Assembly: GCF_018866245.1 (NCBI RefSeq)
Contig: NZ_CP076458.1
Coordinates: 992,001-1,056,000 of the forward strand
Length of the DNA: 64,000 nt
Direction of reading: 5' to 3'
Source: Novisyntrophococcus fermenticellae
Lineage (GTDB): Bacteria > Bacillota > Clostridia > Lachnospirales > Lachnospiraceae
The first letter of the stretch is position 1, and each line of letters begins with the position of its first letter. Positions 33,547-48,492 of the stretch are shown piece by piece. The translations under genes and the position numbers were made by a program. The notes under the pieces were generated by a model that was given only the letters and a program-made list of their open reading frames with translations, did not search any database and had not been told where the DNA came from.

Positions 33547-35157
33547 ATGAGTGAGACAAATGAAAAACGAATGTATACTGTAATTGTAGCAGATGATGAA
33601 GAAGAAATCCGAAAGGGAATCATCCGCAGAGTGGGATGGGAGCGTGTTGGATTCCGTGTGATTGGAGAAGCTGAGAACGGTGCAGATGCACTCGAACTGG
33701 TAGAAAAGCTGGAGCCGGATCTCCTGCTTACTGATATACGGATGCCATTTCTGTCCGGAATCGATCTGGCGAGGGCAGTCAGGGAGGTACGGCCCACCGT
33801 CCAGATTGCGTTTTTAAGTGGATACGATGATTTTTCTTACGCACAGCAGGCAATTCAGTATAACATCGTCAGTTATATGCTCAAACCGATTTCTTCCGGA
33901 GAGCTGGAAGAAGAGCTTATAAAGATTAAGGCGGTCATAGATAAAAAATTTGAAGAATTTACCAGGGGCATTCAGGTAAAATTTGAAATAAGAAAATCAG
34001 AATTTCTGCTGCCGCTTCTGTTGGACAGCTTTCAGCAGGGAAGGATGAAAGAGGAAGAATTAGAAGAGAATGCGCTCGCCTGTGGACTTTTAAGAAATCC
34101 GATGCCGGATAATATGAAATATACCATACTTGTGGTTGGGATTGAGGATGAGAATGGCAGGGATATGACAAAGAGGAACAGCGTGAATGCAATTGACATG
34201 ATATTGAAGAAATATGCCCGGTATGCCAGCTGCTATCTGAAGGGAAGAGTCGTCTCTATTATTGCAGCCACCCCCGCTGGATTGAATAAATATCTACATA
34301 TTATTGTAGAAGAAATTGTACAGAGTGTGGAGCGGATGATGAACCTCAAATGTCAGATAGGTGTAAGCCGAAGTATGGATATGTTGACTTACTGCCGGGA
34401 GGGATATCTGGAGGCTATGAATGCTCTCAGCTATTCTGAGGATGGACAGAGCAGTGTGTACTTTATAGCGGATGAAGAAAAAAGCAGGAGGCTGGAACAG
34501 GAGGATCTTCAGGTAATTACCGGTAAAATAGAATCACTTTTAAGAGGCGGAACGACCGAGGACATGGAAGGATATCTGAACAGACTGGAACAGGAAATGC
34601 GTGTGGGAAATAATTCCTTTATGTCAGTACTTATTTTGATTTCACAGATTGTGGCATCTGTATATAAGGTGGTATATACGGTTTCCGGAGATCAGGGGAT
34701 ACGAAGAATTGAAGAACAGTATCCGATGAGCGAGATGCAGGAGCTGGAAAGAACAGCAGAGAACTTTCAGAACATGAAGAAAATGTGTATATTTGCAAAG
34801 GAGATGCTTTCGGAGCAGAGAAAGAAGAGCAGTGAGCGTATCTGTGAACAGGCGGTGCAGATTATCAATGACAGATATACCGAACAGGATATATCTGTGA
34901 TCTCCATCAGTGAAGAAGTAGGGGTATCCCCCAATTATCTGAGCGGTCTGATTAAGAAAAATACCGGAAAGACATTGGTGGAACTGCTGACCGGAAGACG
35001 AATTGAGAAGGCAGAGGAGCTTCTTTGCTGTACATCCTTGAAAATCGGTGAGATTACAGAGGTGTGCGGATATAAAGATCAGTACTATTTCAGTCACTGC
35101 TTTAAAAAGATAACGGGGATGTCTCCGAACAGATACAGGAGGGAATATGCGAAGTAA
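33547..35157 (+). CDS. YesN-type response regulator, glycan locus
   Basis: A 536-residue response regulator with an N-terminal receiver domain (VADDEEEIRKG, phosphoacceptor Asp63 in LLLTDIRMPFLSG) and a C-terminal AraC helix-turn-helix (about residues 440-535; ISEEVGVSPNYLSGLIKKNTG and KIGEITEVCGYKDQYYFSHCFKK). The start is uncertain: ATG 33547 is preceded by GGGAAGGA at a somewhat long distance, and ATG 33571 would also give a normal N-terminus; both lie after the predicted transcription start. It overlaps the kinase gene by 11 bases. It is the best candidate to bind the repeated two-box operator before itself and two GH2 genes. Confidence 0.9.
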   Translation: MSETNEKRMYTVIVADDEEEIRKGIIRRVGWERVGFRVIGEAENGADALELVEKLEPDLLLTDIRMPFLSGIDLARAVREVRPTVQIAFLSGYDDFSYAQQAIQYNIVSYMLKPISSGELEEELIKIKAVIDKKFEEFTRGIQVKFEIRKSEFLLPLLLDSFQQGRMKEEELEENALACGLLRNPMPDNMKYTILVVGIEDENGRDMTKRNSVNAIDMILKKYARYASCYLKGRVVSIIAATPAGLNKYLHIIVEEIVQSVERMMNLKCQIGVSRSMDMLTYCREGYLEAMNALSYSEDGQSSVYFIADEEKSRRLEQEDLQVITGKIESLLRGGTTEDMEGYLNRLEQEMRVGNNSFMSVLILISQIVASVYKVVYTVSGDQGIRRIEEQYPMSEMQELERTAENFQNMKKMCIFAKEMLSEQRKKSSERICEQAVQIINDRYTEQDISVISISEEVGVSPNYLSGLIKKNTGKTLVELLTGRRIEKAEELLCCTSLKIGEITEVCGYKDQYYFSHCFKKITGMSPNRYRREYAK

Positions 35158-36838
35158 AATCTCTCTTTCAGGCGTGTTTATTACGATGGTTATGGCTATC
35201 GTACTGATTTCTTCTGCGGCTGCGACATTGATTTTTGTACAGGTTTACAGGAGCGGCATGGAGCAGAGTGCGGTTACAAGCAGTGATCAGATTGGTGTTC
35301 AGGTACTCAATACTGTAGAGAATTATACAAGAGAAATGCAGAACGTCATGGAACGAATCATGGAAAACATGGAGCAGGGTACAGATGAGGATATTTTTAT
35401 CCAGAATATGGTGGACATGCGCTCAGATATCGTTGCAATCACCACTTATGATGCAAAAGGAAGTCTTAAGGATTGTTGGAGCAATGGCAGGGAGCTGAAA
35501 AAAACCAACTTGAACAGCCAGTCATACACAGTTCCGGATGCGGCAGACAGCAGGCTTAATATCACAAAGCCTCACGTAGAATCTCTTTTTGTGGACTATT
35601 ATCCCTGGGTGGTTACGGTATGTCAGGAGGTTCAGGGGAAAGACGGAGAAAGGCTGCAGGTGAATATGGATATCCGGTTTTCGGATATTGCCAACTATAT
35701 AGATAATGTGGGAATCGGAGCCCATGGGTATGTTTACATTGCAGATTCGGAGGGTAATCTGATTTATCATCCGCAGCAGCAGTTGATTTATTCCGGTTTG
35801 AAAGAGGAAAAGGGAGCAGAACTTAAGGAGGGTACCCATACTGAGTCAGAAGCGATTTATACAGTCCGGGAATTGGAAAACTGTGACTGGAAGATTGTAG
35901 GAGTCTGTTATGTGGATGAAATGATTACTGCAAAAGTAAGCAGTGCGGTATCCAATCTGCTGAAGATGCTCTGTGGAGTGCTTATTGCGGTATTCCTGCT
36001 TGGATGGGCGTTTTCTGAGCTTTTTTCTGCTCCGATCAGAAAACTGGTCACTGCGATGCGGGAGTTCGAGAAAAATACGGAAAATTTTGTGTTTTCACCG
36101 ATAAGCGGAACGACAGAAATTACAACCCTGTCCAATTCTTTCGGCCATATGGTGGTCCGTCTGCAGAAATTGATGGATCAGGTGCGTCAGGAGGAAGTTA
36201 CACTGCGAAAAACAGAGTTGAATGCACTGCAGGCACAGATCAATCCTCATTTTCTGTACAATACTCTGGACGCTATTGCATGGATGTGCGAAGAAGGTAA
36301 GAATGAGGATGCGGAAGAGATGGTTAATTCTCTTGCAAGGCTATTCCGCATCAGTATCAGTAAAGGACATGAACTGATTCCGATTGAAAAGGAAGTCCAG
36401 CATGCCATGAGTTATCTGAAGATCGAAAAGTACAGATATAAGAACCAGTTCACCTATTCCTTCGATGTACAGGAGGAGTGTCTTCCATATTTATGCAATA
36501 AAATCACATTGCAGCCGATTATTGAAAATGCCATTTATCATGGTGTAAATCAGATGCTTGATGAAGGCGAGATTCAGATCCGGATTTATCAAAATGATGA
36601 GGATATTGTGTTCGAGATAGAAGATAACGGTGTGGGAATGTCAGAGGAGCAGTGTCATGAAATCATGCATAGAGAAGCAGGAGACAAGACCGGAATCGGA
36701 ATAAAGAATGTGAATGACAGGATTAAAATTTATTTTGGAGAAAACTATGGTTTGAGTATTAAAAGTGAGCTGGACGAAGGAACCTGTGTTACAATCCGTG
36801 TGCCAAAGGTTGAGGAGGAAGAATATGCGAAAAAGTAG
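35147..36838 (+). CDS. YesM/LytS-type sensor histidine kinase with dCache-like sensor
   Basis: A 563-residue membrane kinase. Two transmembrane helices (about residues 8-30 and 270-290) enclose a dCache-like extracellular domain whose second half shows GAHGYVYIADSEGNLIYHP. A HAMP-like segment, the His_kinase domain (QAQINPHFLYNTLDAI, His368) and HATPase_c (PIIENAIYHGVNQ, GIGIKNVNDRI) follow. It is translated in overlap with both the regulator before it and the binding protein after it, so the three proteins are made together. It likely reads the state of the membrane-anchored binding protein encoded next. Confidence 0.92.
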   Translation: MRSKISLSGVFITMVMAIVLISSAAATLIFVQVYRSGMEQSAVTSSDQIGVQVLNTVENYTREMQNVMERIMENMEQGTDEDIFIQNMVDMRSDIVAITTYDAKGSLKDCWSNGRELKKTNLNSQSYTVPDAADSRLNITKPHVESLFVDYYPWVVTVCQEVQGKDGERLQVNMDIRFSDIANYIDNVGIGAHGYVYIADSEGNLIYHPQQQLIYSGLKEEKGAELKEGTHTESEAIYTVRELENCDWKIVGVCYVDEMITAKVSSAVSNLLKMLCGVLIAVFLLGWAFSELFSAPIRKLVTAMREFEKNTENFVFSPISGTTEITTLSNSFGHMVVRLQKLMDQVRQEEVTLRKTELNALQAQINPHFLYNTLDAIAWMCEEGKNEDAEEMVNSLARLFRISISKGHELIPIEKEVQHAMSYLKIEKYRYKNQFTYSFDVQEECLPYLCNKITLQPIIENAIYHGVNQMLDEGEIQIRIYQNDEDIVFEIEDNGVGMSEEQCHEIMHREAGDKTGIGIKNVNDRIKIYFGENYGLSIKSELDEGTCVTIRVPKVEEEEYAKK

Positions 36839-37856
36839 AAGAAAAGCACTGGCGGCCATAGGGGTGGGACTTCTTTTGCTGGGGAGTATCGTTTACATTG
36901 CATTTGGCGATGCAGTGTGGTTCTGGTCGGATAACCAGATCAATAATAACTCAATCGAAAAGCGAAAAGTTGTGTTTATATCTAAATCCACAGATTCTGC
37001 ATTCTGGCAGTCTGCCTATGCCGGAGCAAATGCGGCAAGTGCAGAATATAACCTGAACCTTACGTGTGAAGGACCGGGCAGCGAGGAAGATTTTGAGATG
37101 CAGAACGATATGATTGATGCTGCAATTGAAGACGATGTGGATGCGATTATATTTTCAGCAATTGACTTTGAGGCAAACGCAGATGCAATCAACCGGGCGG
37201 CAGAAAAGGGAATTAAGATTGTAGTCGTTGACAGTCCGGTCAACAGCTCTAAGATTATGTGCTATATCGGAACGGATAATTATGGTGCAGGCTGCGTAGC
37301 AGGAGTAGAGGCACTAAAAAATCCGGCGCGGACGCTTCGCATCGGGATTGTAAACTTTGACAAAAATACACAGAACGGACAGATGCGCGAGAGCGGGTTC
37401 CGTGACACTGTGAAAAAGGATGAACGGACAGAAATTGTTTCTTCTATAAATGTAAAATCTACGGTAGAGGATGCCAAACAGGGAACGATTGATATGCTGA
37501 ATCAATATCCTCATATCAATGTACTTGTTACGTTCAATGAATGGACCAGTCTGGGAGTCGGCTATGCGGTTGAAGAGATGGGTGTTGGCAGTGATACACA
37601 GCTGATTGCCTTTGACAGCAATGTCAAGTCCGTGGGTATGCTGGAAAACGGAGATGTGGATGCACTGATCGTTCAGAATCCTTATGCGATCGGATACCTG
37701 GGTGTCGAGAAGGCATATGCACTGCTTAACGGGCAGAAGCTGGATAAAGCAGAAATAGAGACTACGAGTATTCTCGTAACAAGGGAGAATATGTATGATG
37801 ATAAAAGCCAGCGGGCATTATTTGCGTTTGGAAAAGGCGAAGACCAGACTGTGTAG
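36825..37856 (+). CDS. Membrane-anchored sugar-binding protein, likely sensor component (XylFII-like)
   Basis: A 343-residue periplasmic-binding-protein fold (Peripla_BP_4) with an N-terminal transmembrane anchor (ALAAIGVGLLLLGSIVYIAF) and no lipobox, unlike transporter binding proteins. The core has SKSTDSAFWQSAYAGANAA, then DSPVNSSKIMCYIGTDNYGAG and ITSILVTRENMYDD-like elements at the C-terminus. The ATG at 36825 follows GAGGAGGAAG and overlaps the kinase gene by 14 bases. Established knowledge: in Clostridium, XylFII with LytS and YesN forms a three-component sugar sensor. The same gene order here supports a role as the ligand-sensing part. The ligand may be galactose or glucose, by context only. 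Confidence 0.85.
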   Translation: MRKSRRKALAAIGVGLLLLGSIVYIAFGDAVWFWSDNQINNNSIEKRKVVFISKSTDSAFWQSAYAGANAASAEYNLNLTCEGPGSEEDFEMQNDMIDAAIEDDVDAIIFSAIDFEANADAINRAAEKGIKIVVVDSPVNSSKIMCYIGTDNYGAGCVAGVEALKNPARTLRIGIVNFDKNTQNGQMRESGFRDTVKKDERTEIVSSINVKSTVEDAKQGTIDMLNQYPHINVLVTFNEWTSLGVGYAVEEMGVGSDTQLIAFDSNVKSVGMLENGDVDALIVQNPYAIGYLGVEKAYALLNGQKLDKAEIETTSILVTRENMYDDKSQRALFAFGKGEDQTV

Positions 37857-37915
37857 AATAACACAAAAAAAGAATAGTATGTCACATGTAAAGAATCCGG
37901 GATTGATGCTATACT
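37853..37915 (+). promoter_or_regulatory. Possible mglB promoter, weak match to the two-box operator
   Basis: TATACT (37910-37915) is a good -10 box. GTAGAATAACACA (37853-37865) resembles box 1 of the shared operator, and CACATGTAAAG (37882-37892) partly resembles box 2, with its CATG 26 bases before the -10 box (25, 23 and 25 in the other copies). The second box is degenerate, so this is a tentative fourth member. Confidence 0.4.
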
Positions 37916-37944
37916 GATTCCAGAACAGAAATGGAGGATATATT

Positions 37945-39111
37945 ATGAAAAGAAAGATTTTAGCAGTTCTTCTCATGGCAACTATGACAGTAGGGATGTT
38001 TGCCGGATGCGGAAACTCAGGCAGCAGCAATGAGGGAAGTACAAGCAGTGCGAAAAGCGAAAGTACGAAGGATAATGGAAAAGAGGCATCTTCGGATGCA
38101 AATATAGCTGTATTCTACTATACGTACTCGGACACATATATTGCATCTGTACGTACAGCACTGGATGAAAAGCTGGATAAGCTTGGAGTTACGTATCAGG
38201 ATTATGATGCCAACAGCAACCAGACAACACAGAATGAGCAGATTGATACAGCAATTCAGACCGGTGCTTCCATGCTGGTTGTCAATATCGTTACATCAGG
38301 TTCCGTAGATGCATCTTCACAGCTGGTAGATAAAGCGGAAGCGGCAGGAATCCCGATTGTATTCTTCAACCGTGCTGTTGAAGATGATAAGACAGAGGGA
38401 GAAGTTCTCGGAAGCTATGATAAGTCTGCATTTGTAGGAACGGATGCTCCGGAAGCCGGTCATATGCAGGGCGAAATGATTGGAAAGTATGTATCTGAAA
38501 ACTTTGATACCATTGATCTCAATGGAGACGGTAAGATTTCCTATGCAATGTTTATGGGACAGCTTGGTAACGCGGAAGCAATCTACCGTACACAGTATGC
38601 AGTAGAGGATGCAGATAAAGTCCTTAAAGAAGCTGGAAAACCGGCACTGGAATACTTTGATGCATCGAATTCAGATAAATATCAGGTAGATCAAGATGGT
38701 AACTGGAGTGCTACAGCAGCGAATAACTACATGACCACAAACCTGTCTCAGTTTAATGAAGGCAATAACAATATGATTGAGCTTGTTATCTGTAACAACG
38801 ACGGTATGGCTGAAGGCGCTATCTCAGCGTTGAATGACAAGGGATATAACCTCGGAACCGGTAAAGACGGCAAGACAATCCCGGTATTCGGCGTTGATGC
38901 CACAGATGCTGCAAAGCAGCTGATTGCAGACGGCAAGATGACCGGAACAATCAAGCAGGATGCAGATGGTATGGCAGAATGTATCGCTAAATTAACTCAG
39001 AACGTTGCAGAAGGAAAAGAAGTAATGGATGGAACAGATTCTTACAACATTTCTGATAAAGTAAGCAACAAGATTTATATTCCATATGGTGTTTATACCG
39101 GAGAGGAATAA
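37945..39111 (+). CDS. mglB: Galactose/glucose-binding lipoprotein
   Basis: A 388-residue sugar-binding lipoprotein. The lipobox MFAGC gives Cys22, followed by a Ser-rich linker. The mature part matches the galactose/glucose-binding protein MglB, including IAVFYYTYSDTYIASVR at the start of the fold and the EF-hand-like calcium loop DLNGDGKIS (from about residue 191), the hallmark of this family. The C-terminus contains VFGVDATDAAKQLIADG. GGAGG lies before the ATG. It heads an mgl-type import operon with mglA and mglC, beside secreted GH2 beta-galactosidase-like enzymes, so galactose import is the likely role. Confidence 0.92.
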   Translation: MKRKILAVLLMATMTVGMFAGCGNSGSSNEGSTSSAKSESTKDNGKEASSDANIAVFYYTYSDTYIASVRTALDEKLDKLGVTYQDYDANSNQTTQNEQIDTAIQTGASMLVVNIVTSGSVDASSQLVDKAEAAGIPIVFFNRAVEDDKTEGEVLGSYDKSAFVGTDAPEAGHMQGEMIGKYVSENFDTIDLNGDGKISYAMFMGQLGNAEAIYRTQYAVEDADKVLKEAGKPALEYFDASNSDKYQVDQDGNWSATAANNYMTTNLSQFNEGNNNMIELVICNNDGMAEGAISALNDKGYNLGTGKDGKTIPVFGVDATDAAKQLIADGKMTGTIKQDADGMAECIAKLTQNVAEGKEVMDGTDSYNISDKVSNKIYIPYGVYTGEE

Positions 39112-39128
39112 AGAGAAGAGAAGCAACG

Positions 39129-39163
39129 AAAGGCGGCGGCCATATGGGTTGGCCGCCGCCTTT
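39129..39163 (+). other. GC-rich hairpin after mglB
   Basis: AAAGGCGGCGGCC (39129-39141) pairs with GGCCGCCGCCTTT (39151-39163), 13 bp with a 9-base loop. It is a partial terminator or mRNA stabiliser between mglB and mglA; the T-run is only three bases. Confidence 0.75.
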
Positions 39164-39178
39164 CTGATATGATATGAT

Positions 39179-39208
39179 GTAAGGGTCAAAAGGCCTTTTG
39201 ACCCTTAC
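39179..39208 (+). other. 30-bp perfect palindrome upstream of mglA
   Basis: The 15 bases GTAAGGGTCAAAAGG are followed directly by their exact reverse complement, giving a 30-base palindrome with no loop. It lies 16 bases downstream of the mglB hairpin and 27 bases before mglA. It may be a second attenuating RNA hairpin or a dimeric protein-binding site. Confidence 0.75.
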
Positions 39209-39235
39209 ATCACTATACGACACAGGAGGACAGAT

Positions 39236-40735
39236 ATGAAACAGGATGTTCTGTTACAAATGACGGATATCTGTAAAGAGTTTCCGGGTGTAAAAGCATT
39301 GGATCATGTGTCTCTGGCAGTAAAACCGGGTACGGTTCATGCCCTGATGGGGGAGAATGGTGCCGGGAAATCTACACTGATGAAGTGCCTTTTCGGAATT
39401 TATGAAAAGGACAGCGGTAAGATTGAGCTGGAGGGAAAAGAAGTACACTTTAAAAATTCAAAAGAAGCTCTGGAAAACGGAGTTGCGATGGTGCATCAGG
39501 AACTGAACCAGGCACTCAAGAGAAACGTTATGGATAATCTCTGGCTGGGACGTTACCCCAAAGTGGGCGGAGTCATGGTAAATGAAAAAAAGATTTATCA
39601 GGATACGAAAAAAATATTTGATGAGTTGAAAATCGATGTGGATCCCAGGCGGATCATGTCTACGATGCCGGTATCACAGAGACAGATGGTGGAAATCGCG
39701 AAAGCAGTTTCTGCAAATTCTAAAATCATCGTGTTTGACGAGCCTACTTCTTCTTTGACAGAGCAGGAGGTAGAACACTTATTTGATATTATTAACATGC
39801 TGAAAAAGAGAGGCTGCGGAATTGTCTATATCTCTCATAAGATGGCAGAAATCAAAAGGATTTCAGATGAAATCACAATTATGCGTGACGGAACCTGGAT
39901 TGCGACGGAAGATGCAGAGAAGCTTACGATGGAAGATATCATCCGCCTGATGGTTGGACGTGAACTGACCAACCAGTTTCCGCCGAAGACGAATAAACCG
40001 GGGAAGATCGCACTTGAGGTAGAACACCTGTCCGGTATGTATTCGCTTCTGAATGATGTATCATTTCAGGCTAGAAAAGGTGAAATTCTGGGGCTGGCGG
40101 GTCTGGATGGCAGCGGACGTACAGAAACACTGGAAACACTGTTTGGAATTGCCACAAGAAAAAGCGGAACGATTAAACTGGACGGAAAAGTTGTTGCAAA
40201 TAAGAACTCAGGAGATTCCATAAAGAATGGATTTGCACTGCTGACCGAGGAGCGCCGGTCTACCGGTATCTTTAATATTTTGAATATCAGAGAGAACACC
40301 GTAATTGCCAGTTTAAAAAGGCATAAAAAATTCGGCTTTTATCTGAGCGAGAAGTCCATGGAAAAAGACACGCAGGAATATATTAATACCCTGCGTACCA
40401 AGACACCGTCACAGGAAACAAAGATTCGTGCGTTGTCCGGAGGCAATCAGCAGAAGGTGATTCTCGGAAGATGGCTGCTCACTGATCCGGAGGTATTGCT
40501 TCTGGATGAACCTACCCGGGGGATTGACGTGGGAGCAAAATACGAAATTTACCAGTTGATTATTGACCTGGCTAATAAAGGCAAGGTTGTAATTGTGGTT
40601 TCTTCTGAAATGCCGGAGCTTCTTGGTATCTGTGACAGAATCCTTGTGATGTCAGGAGGCAGACTGGCGGGCGAGGTTTCCGCTGAGGAGGCAACGCAGG
40701 AACAGATTATGACTTATGCTGCTAAATACGTATAA
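39236..40735 (+). CDS. mglA: Galactose ABC transporter ATP-binding protein
   Basis: A 499-residue double ATPase for CUT2 import. The first domain has Walker [10 protein letters not shown], the signature [12 protein letters not shown] and Walker [16 protein letters not shown]. The second has the degenerate P-loop [25 protein letters not shown] and [13 protein letters not shown]. It lies between mglB and mglC and follows AGGAGG. It is a distant paralogue of the ATPase at 3657 with the same layout. Galactose specificity is inferred from the adjacent MglB. Confidence 0.93.
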   Translation: MKQDVLLQMTDICKEFPGVKALDHVSLAVKPGTVHALMGENGAGKSTLMKCLFGIYEKDSGKIELEGKEVHFKNSKEALENGVAMVHQELNQALKRNVMDNLWLGRYPKVGGVMVNEKKIYQDTKKIFDELKIDVDPRRIMSTMPVSQRQMVEIAKAVSANSKIIVFDEPTSSLTEQEVEHLFDIINMLKKRGCGIVYISHKMAEIKRISDEITIMRDGTWIATEDAEKLTMEDIIRLMVGRELTNQFPPKTNKPGKIALEVEHLSGMYSLLNDVSFQARKGEILGLAGLDGSGRTETLETLFGIATRKSGTIKLDGKVVANKNSGDSIKNGFALLTEERRSTGIFNILNIRENTVIASLKRHKKFGFYLSEKSMEKDTQEYINTLRTKTPSQETKIRALSGGNQQKVILGRWLLTDPEVLLLDEPTRGIDVGAKYEIYQLIIDLANKGKVVIVVSSEMPELLGICDRILVMSGGRLAGEVSAEEATQEQIMTYAAKYV

Positions 40736-40753
40736 TTAAGGAGGAATTTCCTG

Positions 40754-41824
40754 ATGAAAGTGATTACAAATATAAAAACACGCTATGCAGACTATAAAGC
40801 GTTAGATGCAAAAAGCAAAGCGACGGTGTGGAAAGAAGGGCTGATCAATAATGCGCTGTATATCATGATTATTATTGCCGCTATCTACACCTATACGCAG
40901 AATCGTAGATTTTTAAGTACATCATCCATCGTTAATATCATCTCGCTGTCCGCAGCGAATATACCGATTGCCTGTGGTATTGCAGGTACCATCGTGCTTA
41001 CGGGTACCGACCTTTCTGCCGGACGTGTCGTAGGTCTGACGGCGTGTATCTCAGCGTCCCTGCTGCAGGCTACCACGTATGCGACCAAGATATTTCCGGA
41101 GCTGCCGGTTATGCCGATTCCTCTGGTTATTTTAATTGTTGTCATCGTTGGCGGTATTGTAGGATGGGTGAACGGCTTTTTCGTAGCTAAATTCCATCTG
41201 CATCCATTTATCGTAACCCTGGCCACGCAGCTGATTGTTTACGGCGTTTTGCTGATGTATATCATGTTAAACGGTAATAACGGACAGCCTCTGTCCGGCC
41301 TTGATAAATCCTTTAAGAATTTTGTAACAGGAAGCATTCTGAAAGTCGGAGGTGTACCGATTCCAAACTATGTATGGTACGCATGCATCGTCGTTGTATT
41401 TATGTGGTTCATGTGGAATAAGACCACATTTGGAAAGAACATGTTTGCAGTAGGTTCTAATCCGGAAGCTGCCAATGTGTCCGGTGTAAATGTTATGAGA
41501 ACCACAATCCTTGTACATACACTGGCAGGTTGTATGTATGGTATCACAGGATTTATAGAATCTGCACGTATCGGTTCCAACCAGGCGAATACAGGTCTGA
41601 ATTACGAAGCAGATGCGATCGCTGCCTGCGTAATCGGCGGTGTATCCTTTGTAGGTGGTACCGGTAAAATCAGTGGTGTTGTTATGGGGGTATTCATATT
41701 AAGAATTATCTTTGTTGCCCTTAACTTCCTCTCAATCAACCAGAACCTGCAGTATGTAATTAAGGGTCTAATTATCCTGGTTGCCTGTGCAGTTGATATG
41801 AGAAAATACCTGGTAAGGAAGTAA
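40754..41824 (+). CDS. mglC: Galactose ABC transporter permease
   Basis: A 356-residue integral membrane protein of the MglC/RbsC type, somewhat longer than the permease at 5169 because of an N-terminal cytoplasmic extension. Typical stretches are AGTIVLTGTDLSAGRVVGLTA, VGSNPEAANVSGVNV and CVIGGVSFVGGTGKISGVV. An AAGGAGG site precedes its ATG and mglA ends 18 bases upstream. Together with MglB and MglA it forms the complete galactose-type importer. Confidence 0.92.
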   Translation: MKVITNIKTRYADYKALDAKSKATVWKEGLINNALYIMIIIAAIYTYTQNRRFLSTSSIVNIISLSAANIPIACGIAGTIVLTGTDLSAGRVVGLTACISASLLQATTYATKIFPELPVMPIPLVILIVVIVGGIVGWVNGFFVAKFHLHPFIVTLATQLIVYGVLLMYIMLNGNNGQPLSGLDKSFKNFVTGSILKVGGVPIPNYVWYACIVVVFMWFMWNKTTFGKNMFAVGSNPEAANVSGVNVMRTTILVHTLAGCMYGITGFIESARIGSNQANTGLNYEADAIAACVIGGVSFVGGTGKISGVVMGVFILRIIFVALNFLSINQNLQYVIKGLIILVACAVDMRKYLVRK

Positions 41825-41850
41825 TTAAGATTAGTTAGATGGAGGAAATT

Positions 41851-48337
<6,487 letters not shown>

Positions 48338-48355
48338 GATTAAAAGATATGAAAA

Positions 48356-48395
48356 AAAGGGTGCATGACCGGGAGACCGGCATGCGCCCTTTTTG
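48356..48395 (+). terminator. Rho-independent terminator after the first GH2 gene
   Basis: AAAGGGTGCATG (48356-48367) pairs with CATGCGCCCTTT (48381-48392), with one wobble pair and a small inner ACCGG stem, followed by TTTT to 48394. It closes the mgl-GH2 transcript directly before the next promoter. Confidence 0.88.
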
Positions 48396-48457
48396 TAGAA
48401 ATTTCAAAACTTACAGTAGAAAAGCTCATGGAAAAGTTAATATTTATTCGATATAGT
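48395..48457 (+). promoter_or_regulatory. Promoter with a two-box operator, copy 2 (second GH2 gene)
   Basis: Box 1 GTAGAAATTTCAA (48395-48407) and box 2 GTAGAAAA-GCT-CATGGAA (48416-48433) are spaced by exactly 21 bases from GTA to GTA. TATAGT (48452-48457) is the -10 box; box 2 covers the -35 position, as expected for an AraC-type activator. GAAGGAGGGG follows near 48475. Confidence 0.75.
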
Positions 48458-48492
48458 ATAGAGATATACATTAGAAGGAGGGGAGAGTAAGA

